From Devosia sp. (GTDB lineage: Bacteria; Pseudomonadota; Alphaproteobacteria; Rhizobiales; Devosiaceae): a stretch of DNA of 11,583 nt. A program made the translations under genes and the position numbers. Below are positions 8,341-11,583 of the stretch, one piece after another. The stretch is taken from contig JAQGKG010000217.1 in assembly GCA_028290245.1 (NCBI GenBank), positions 1 through 11,583 on the forward strand, in the 5' to 3' direction. The notes below the pieces were generated by a model that did no database searches, was not told the DNA's origin, and saw only the letters and a list, made by a program, of their open reading frames with translations. The first letter of the stretch is position 1; every line of letters starts with the position of its first letter.

Positions 8341-8627
8341 TATTCAGGCGCTACGCGCTGCTCTGGCAAGCGACGCGACGGCGCAAGGCAGCGTCGTTCA
8401 AACAAAGCGTTTTGTATTGATCTACCTACGAAGATATTGTGATTGCCAGGAAGCAGCCCGTCGGGGATACCGGCTGACGGCTATGAGCTGCCGGTCAACG
8501 TCTCCACACGAAGGTCAGCAAAATCACCATAATCGGACCATGCCAGTGCAGGACTACGGTTGCGACTCAGCAGCTACTGAACCCGCGCTCTGCTCTGCCA
8601 GAGATCCAGTTCGAGGGAGCACACTTC
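8341..8627. other. Gene-free stretch upstream of the SIR2 gene
   Basis: No convincing gene is seen on either strand. A modest inverted repeat (ACCGGC with GCCGGT, 15-nt spacer, around 8469-8495) is present. The reading frame of the SIR2 gene stays open upstream back to a TGA at 8484, but contains no usable ATG, GTG or TTG, so the SIR2 gene is unlikely to begin there. The SIR2 promoter should lie here if the gene is transcribed separately, but I cannot locate it. Confidence 0.4.
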
Positions 8628-10397
8628 ATGACTTCTATCCCATTTGAGCCGCTTCATTATGAGGAGGCGCTGGACCAATTACGGGCTGGATACAACCGCG
8701 GCTTGGTTGTGCCATTCATCGGCTCAGGGGTCAGTGCGCCTTGGCTGCCCTCATGGTCCGAACTAGTCAAGACTCTGGCTCAAGAAGCAGGCTTGAAGGA
8801 TCTGCAATTGCCAAAGCGCCCGACCGATCAACAACTGATCCTTGCCTCCGAACGCATAGTCTGGAGCTTCCGGACTCAGGGACGACCGCTGGAAAAAGCT
8901 ATAAGGCAGGCTTTTTTCAGGCCGGCAAACGAAACCGACGAAGTGCCGCAGGCAACACTGGCATTGGCGTCGATCTGGTGGCCTTTGGTCCTAACGACCA
9001 ACTATGACACGCTGTTTCATGAAGCGTTCAATCGACGACATCACCGTGCCAAACATGACGATGATGGCTTGGCCCCCGTGGGCCGAAGTTCTGCAGACTG
9101 CCACACGGTGCTGGCGTCGCTCGCGTCACCCGTTCGCCCACTGCTGTGGGCTCTGCAGGGCTATCTCGGCAGTAGCCTGAACGGAAATGATCTGAACGCA
9201 GAGATTGTTCTTGGCTATGAGCATTACCGGCGGGCCAGCTTTGAGAATCCTGGCTTCCGCGCGGCTTTCACCGAGGTCTACCGCAACCGCTCGTTGTTTT
9301 TTGCCGGCGCAGGGCTCGGCGAGGAATACTTCCGTAGCCTGTTCGGCGAGTCTATCGTCCGACTCGGAATCAATCAACATGCACATTGCGCGCTTGTCAA
9401 TGCGAAGGACCTAGAGCGGAACCCGCCTTGGTTTATGCATACGCGGATGAACATCATCGTGCTGACCTACGAGGACAAGCCTAATGAGCCAAAATACAGC
9501 GGATTCGCACCATGCCTGCGAAAAATCGCAGATGCCTTAAACGAGCCACCCCGCAGCGCATGGCGGTACTCGATGCGCGCGACGATACCGCCAGTGACCG
9601 TCGAAATAGAGCCGACGCCTCTACCGCAAGCAGTCGGCAATGGACACTGGGTTGTGGGCAGTTCCGGTTGTAGAAAATCTGGGGAACTACTCATCAGCGG
9701 CGATGTTCCCGCCGAACTGCGTGGATCGGACATTGCCGTCGCAGGTCATCCGCAACTCAGGCGTGTAGATCACAAGCCTGTCCTGCTGGCCATCGCACGC
9801 CAAAGTCATGGAGCGAGCAACCGCCACCACCGAGACCTGCGCGATGTTGCTAAAGTCACCGCGAGTGCGCTCCAGGTGGCTGCGGAAGAAGGGGCCACGA
9901 CGGTATCCTTCATGTTGCTCAGCGCGAGTGTGCATGCAGGGCGCTGGCCGCGCGTGTTTTCGCTCATCGAAATGCTTAGAGGCATTCGGCGCTTCGTCAA
10001 TAACCGACCTGCCGGATCGCAGAGAGAAATCCGGATTGTCATCCATGACACAGCCGCTGCACGTCCCCCCGATTGTGACCCCAACCGCTCTGTGTGGTAC
10101 GCAATTGAGAGTCGACGGTTAGACCCTTGCGAATTACTTGATTGCAAGGACTTGCGGTTCTATGTCGACATTGATATTGGCGGGACTGCCGTGCGCACTA
10201 CGATGTACCTAGACGAGGACAAGACCTTGCGGCAAGTCGCGATATACTTTCAGCTGGAGGGGCTTTGGAAGGCTGAGCTCACACCGAATCCGGCGCCAAG
10301 CCGAGAAAAGTGGCTGCCATCGCTTGACGTGTCTCTGCTCGATGCTGGCGTTGTACCGGGTGCGACGTTGAAGTTCACGCAAGGATCGAATGTTTGA
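8628..10397 (+). CDS. SIR2-family protein with macro-like middle and ubiquitin-like C-terminus
   Basis: The 589-aa product begins with a SIR2-type Rossmann domain (about 8-300). FIGSGVS (30-36) is the nucleotide-binding loop, TTNYDTLF (123-130) carries the conserved Asn (N125), and SLFFAGAGL (222-230) matches the late strand. Where the family normally has a catalytic His in a KLHG-type motif, this protein reads ALQG (175-178), so Q177 seems to replace it. Residues about 340-475 resemble a macro (ADP-ribose-binding) fold, most clearly the helix-strand block with ASALQVAAEEGATTVSF (412-428). Residues about 508-585 look like a ubiquitin-like beta-grasp: two strands, a helix, then LLDAGVVPGATLKF (570-583); no terminal GlyGly. 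Start: GAGGGAG (8613-8619) eight bases before the ATG. In defence systems SIR2 domains usually destroy NAD; the His loss makes binding or signalling as likely here. SIR2 is firm, the macro-like and ubiquitin-like calls are moderate. Confidence 0.85.
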   Translation: MTSIPFEPLHYEEALDQLRAGYNRGLVVPFIGSGVSAPWLPSWSELVKTLAQEAGLKDLQLPKRPTDQQLILASERIVWSFRTQGRPLEKAIRQAFFRPANETDEVPQATLALASIWWPLVLTTNYDTLFHEAFNRRHHRAKHDDDGLAPVGRSSADCHTVLASLASPVRPLLWALQGYLGSSLNGNDLNAEIVLGYEHYRRASFENPGFRAAFTEVYRNRSLFFAGAGLGEEYFRSLFGESIVRLGINQHAHCALVNAKDLERNPPWFMHTRMNIIVLTYEDKPNEPKYSGFAPCLRKIADALNEPPRSAWRYSMRATIPPVTVEIEPTPLPQAVGNGHWVVGSSGCRKSGELLISGDVPAELRGSDIAVAGHPQLRRVDHKPVLLAIARQSHGASNRHHRDLRDVAKVTASALQVAAEEGATTVSFMLLSASVHAGRWPRVFSLIEMLRGIRRFVNNRPAGSQREIRIVIHDTAAARPPDCDPNRSVWYAIESRRLDPCELLDCKDLRFYVDIDIGGTAVRTTMYLDEDKTLRQVAIYFQLEGLWKAELTPNPAPSREKWLPSLDVSLLDAGVVPGATLKFTQGSNV

Positions 10398-10406
10398 ATA
10401 CATCCG

Positions 10407-10432
10407 CAAGTGCCGGACTTTCGGCATCCACT
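10407..10432. terminator. Weak hairpin after the SIR2 stop, possible terminator
   Basis: About 10 bp past the SIR2 stop, AAGTGCCG pairs with CGGC...ACT across a short loop (GACTTT), with a three-base bulge. There is no T-run, so if it ends transcription it is not a classical intrinsic terminator. It also lies exactly where similarity to hsdM on the other strand stops, so it may be the end of an inserted element. Confidence 0.25.
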
Positions 10433-10436
10433 CCAT

Positions 10437-10562
10437 GCGCCTGATGACGCACATCGGCAAGATCACATCCGGGTATTTGCCGTGCTTGAACAGGTCGCGC
10501 AGCACGTTGTCGGCAATGCCCCAGATGAATGAGACGATTTTGTTGCTTGTTGTTGGGCCCAC
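10437..10562 (-). pseudogene. 5' fragment of a type I restriction-modification methyltransferase gene (hsdM)
   Basis: Read on the minus strand from a GTG at 10562, the translation contains SNKIVSFIWGIADNVLRDLF and, a few residues on, GKYPDVILPMCVIRR. This is the characteristic N-terminus of HsdM, the DNA adenine methyltransferase subunit of type I restriction-modification systems. Similarity stops after VIRR (about 10437), where a normal HsdM continues with a Leu-Asp stretch and several hundred more residues; here the frame runs into the antisense of the SIR2 gene. Only about 42 of roughly 500 residues remain, so no methyltransferase can be made. The + strand ORF covering this region is just the antisense of the fragment. 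It marks a break point at the right edge of the caspase-SIR2 module. Confidence 0.82.
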
Positions 10563-10663
10563 TGTCTTCTTTGCTCTCGTGAGATTCGTAAAGGCACGGC
10601 GGCTGGTAGCTGCTGAATGATGCCGATGCTTGTTGTAGGCGTTTAAGCCATTTCGTTATACAC
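10563..10663. other. Junction DNA between the hsdM and transposase remnants
   Basis: The 100 bp between the two decayed fragments show no gene. The minus-strand frame of the hsdM fragment stays open for about 40 codons upstream of the GTG but has no ATG there, so GTG 10562 is the likely former start. No terminal inverted repeat of the IS could be identified. Confidence 0.35.
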
Positions 10664-10834
10664 ATGGTGGCTCAGTGCCTGAGCCGGCGCCTCGACAGCA
10701 TCGAGACGGTGCGCAGCGAGGTCGCTGCCTGGCAGGCCCGCCGCGACAACCTTCAAGCCAAAGTCAACTGGCAATTCACCACCAAGGATGCCCGGGTCAA
10801 GCTCAAACGACTTTACCCGACAACTATCTCATGA
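10664..10834 (+). mobile_element. 3' remnant of an IS630-family transposase gene
   Basis: The + strand encodes 56 residues ending at a TGA at 10832-10834. It contains QCLSRRL, EVAAWQARRDN, VNWQFTTKDARVKLKRLYP, the characteristic C-terminal end of IS630-family transposases (a helical segment, then WQFTT-DAR-KLKRLYP). The catalytic DDE core, which lies upstream in a full transposase of roughly 340 aa, is absent, so this is a non-functional relic. It sits between the hsdM fragment and an intact small gene, consistent with IS-driven deletion at the edge of the island. The family assignment is from memory of the conserved tail but is quite distinctive. Confidence 0.83.
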
Positions 10835-10936
10835 CGCGACACTAGTCTCAGATCCGTTTTTAACCAGATTTAGCGGCTTGGATCGTGAGCTGCTTTTCGG
10901 GGCTATCGCTTCAGTCGTCGTAAAGGTCTCATCTCG
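10835..10936. promoter_or_regulatory. Upstream region of the SMC-linked gene pair
   Basis: This 102-bp gap must carry any promoter for the pair of genes starting at 10937. A TTTTT run occurs near 10857, but I see no clear -35/-10 pair. AAAGG at 10922-10926 is a weak ribosome site about 10 bases before the ATG. Confidence 0.3.
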
Positions 10937-11413
10937 ATGAACTACGACGAATTTTTTGGTGAGGCAGCGAGACTGAATTTACGGCCACCTCAATTAGCCG
11001 TGGCCGTCGAATACCACTCATCTTTAGACAACGAGGCGCTGTTCCAGCTTCCGCTCCTTGCCATGGTAATTCTGACGCTTTCAAAGAGCGGCAGTAAACC
11101 AAAATCTGCGGAACTCGGACAGCTGGTTGGCGAATGCCTGGAGCGAACCGTGGTTGGCTTCAAAGGATCATCTCAAGATATTGGTTGGTCAGCCAATTTG
11201 AGGATCCGTACTGTAAAAGCACTGACATTTCTCGAACGAGTAGGGTTCATTGCTGTAGGTAGTCACGACGGACGCGTCTCTATCGAGACTCAAGGGCGTT
11301 CGGTTATTGATCGAGTCCTTGATCATGATTCTCCACTGGCAACAGCACTGCTTACAGTCGAGCGCAGCTACGAAAATATAAGAGCGGAACGACGAATCCG
11401 CGCGGAGGTCTGA
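10937..11413 (+). CDS. Small winged-helix-like partner of an SMC-like ATPase
   Basis: This is a 158-aa soluble protein that I cannot assign to a named family. Residues about 35-120 look like a winged helix: a hydrophobic helix (PLLAMVILTLSKSG), a second helix (AELGQLVGECLERT), a likely recognition helix (NLRIRTVKALTFLERVGFIAV) and a wing (GRVSIETQG). The C-terminus is helical and charged. Its stop codon shares one base with the start of the next gene (TGATG), indicating translational coupling with the SMC/Rad50-like ATPase. Small winged-helix proteins encoded just before an SMC-type ATPase are typical of kleisin/KITE-type subunits and of the middle components of ABC three-component and Lamassu-like defence systems, so a complex with the ATPase is likely. 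The ribosome site is weak (AAAGG, 10 bases before the ATG), but coding and coupling make the gene credible. Confidence 0.72.
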   Translation: MNYDEFFGEAARLNLRPPQLAVAVEYHSSLDNEALFQLPLLAMVILTLSKSGSKPKSAELGQLVGECLERTVVGFKGSSQDIGWSANLRIRTVKALTFLERVGFIAVGSHDGRVSIETQGRSVIDRVLDHDSPLATALLTVERSYENIRAERRIRAEV

Positions 11414-11583
11414 TGAAGCTCATTTCATTAAAATTGAATGCAAGAGGGGTGAATGGATGGGAGAGCCCGTTGCTTGAATTCGGGCACCGCACCACATCTC
11501 TGCACGCGCCAAACGGAAGTGGCAAGACTCCACTCGTCCAAGCTATCCCGTTCTGCTTTGGATTCGATGCGAAGTTTCAAAAT
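11413..11583 (+). CDS. SMC/Rad50-like ATPase, N-terminal fragment cut by the window end
   Basis: Only the first 57 codons are present. The start is strand-like (MKLISLKLNARGV), followed by a Walker A motif APNGSGKTP (residues 32-40, K38) and a downstream helix (LVQAIPFCFGF). This order (short beta entry, then N-G-S-G-K-T about 35 residues in) is typical of SMC, RecN and Rad50-type ABC ATPases, whose Walker B and signature motifs come after a long coiled coil, here outside the window. Translation is coupled to the 158-aa gene by a one-base overlap. Likely role: DNA-sensing or DNA-end-binding motor of a defence complex or a chromosome-maintenance complex. The ATPase class is well supported; the exact system cannot be told from this fragment. 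Confidence 0.82.
   Translation, partial: MKLISLKLNARGVNGWESPLLEFGHRTTSLHAPNGSGKTPLVQAIPFCFGFDAKFQN

Noticed and set aside
8315..8647. 110-aa + strand ORF upstream of and overlapping the SIR2 start
   Set aside because: It starts with TTG, its composition is unlike a folded protein, and it overlaps the well-supported SIR2 start in another frame.
10390..10620. 76-aa + strand ORF after the SIR2 gene
   Set aside because: It is the antisense of the hsdM fragment (the minus strand reads a clear HsdM N-terminus), overlaps the SIR2 stop, and has no ribosome site of its own.
1..11583. CRISPR array, tRNA or rRNA genes
   Set aside because: I looked for regularly spaced direct repeats and for RNA gene signatures and saw none.

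Overview
The window looks like an accessory (genomic island) stretch of a GC-rich proteobacterial chromosome or large plasmid. The main genes are clearly GC-rich, and the two decayed fragments (type I restriction HsdM, IS630-type transposase) resemble versions common in beta- and gammaproteobacteria. Burkholderiales would be my guess, but nothing in the window fixes the taxon. All intact genes read on the + strand.

Layout: (1) 1-556 is an AT-richer leader with a hairpin at 18-60, a possible 45-codon minus-strand ORF and a perfect 20-bp palindrome at 289-308. (2) 557-8107 holds a close-packed trio: a caspase-like cysteine protease (280 aa); a 2039-aa protein with two alpha/beta-hydrolase domains, a macro/aminopeptidase-N-like domain, a CHAT caspase-like protease domain, a helical region and a disordered tail; and a 129-aa protein built on two related GD(W/Y) repeats. 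(3) 8108-8627 has no intact gene but holds a possible minus-strand gene remnant. (4) 8628-10397 encodes a SIR2-family protein with a macro-like middle and a ubiquitin-like C-terminus; the usual SIR2 catalytic His appears to be Gln. (5) 10398-10936 is a scar with an antisense hsdM 5' fragment and the 3' end of an IS630-type transposase. (6) 10937-11583 starts a second unit: a small winged-helix-like protein and, overlapping it by one base, the N-terminus of an SMC/Rad50-like ATPase cut by the window end.

How it may work (inference): two caspase-fold proteases, two esterase/lipase-like domains and a NAD/ADP-ribose-type SIR2-macro protein side by side have the composition of a prokaryotic conflict or cell-suicide system. 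One protease could activate the other or release a hydrolase, and the SIR2-macro-ubiquitin-like protein could sense or modify. The neighbouring SMC-like unit and the restriction-modification debris fit a defence island. I do not recognise this exact gene set as a named system.
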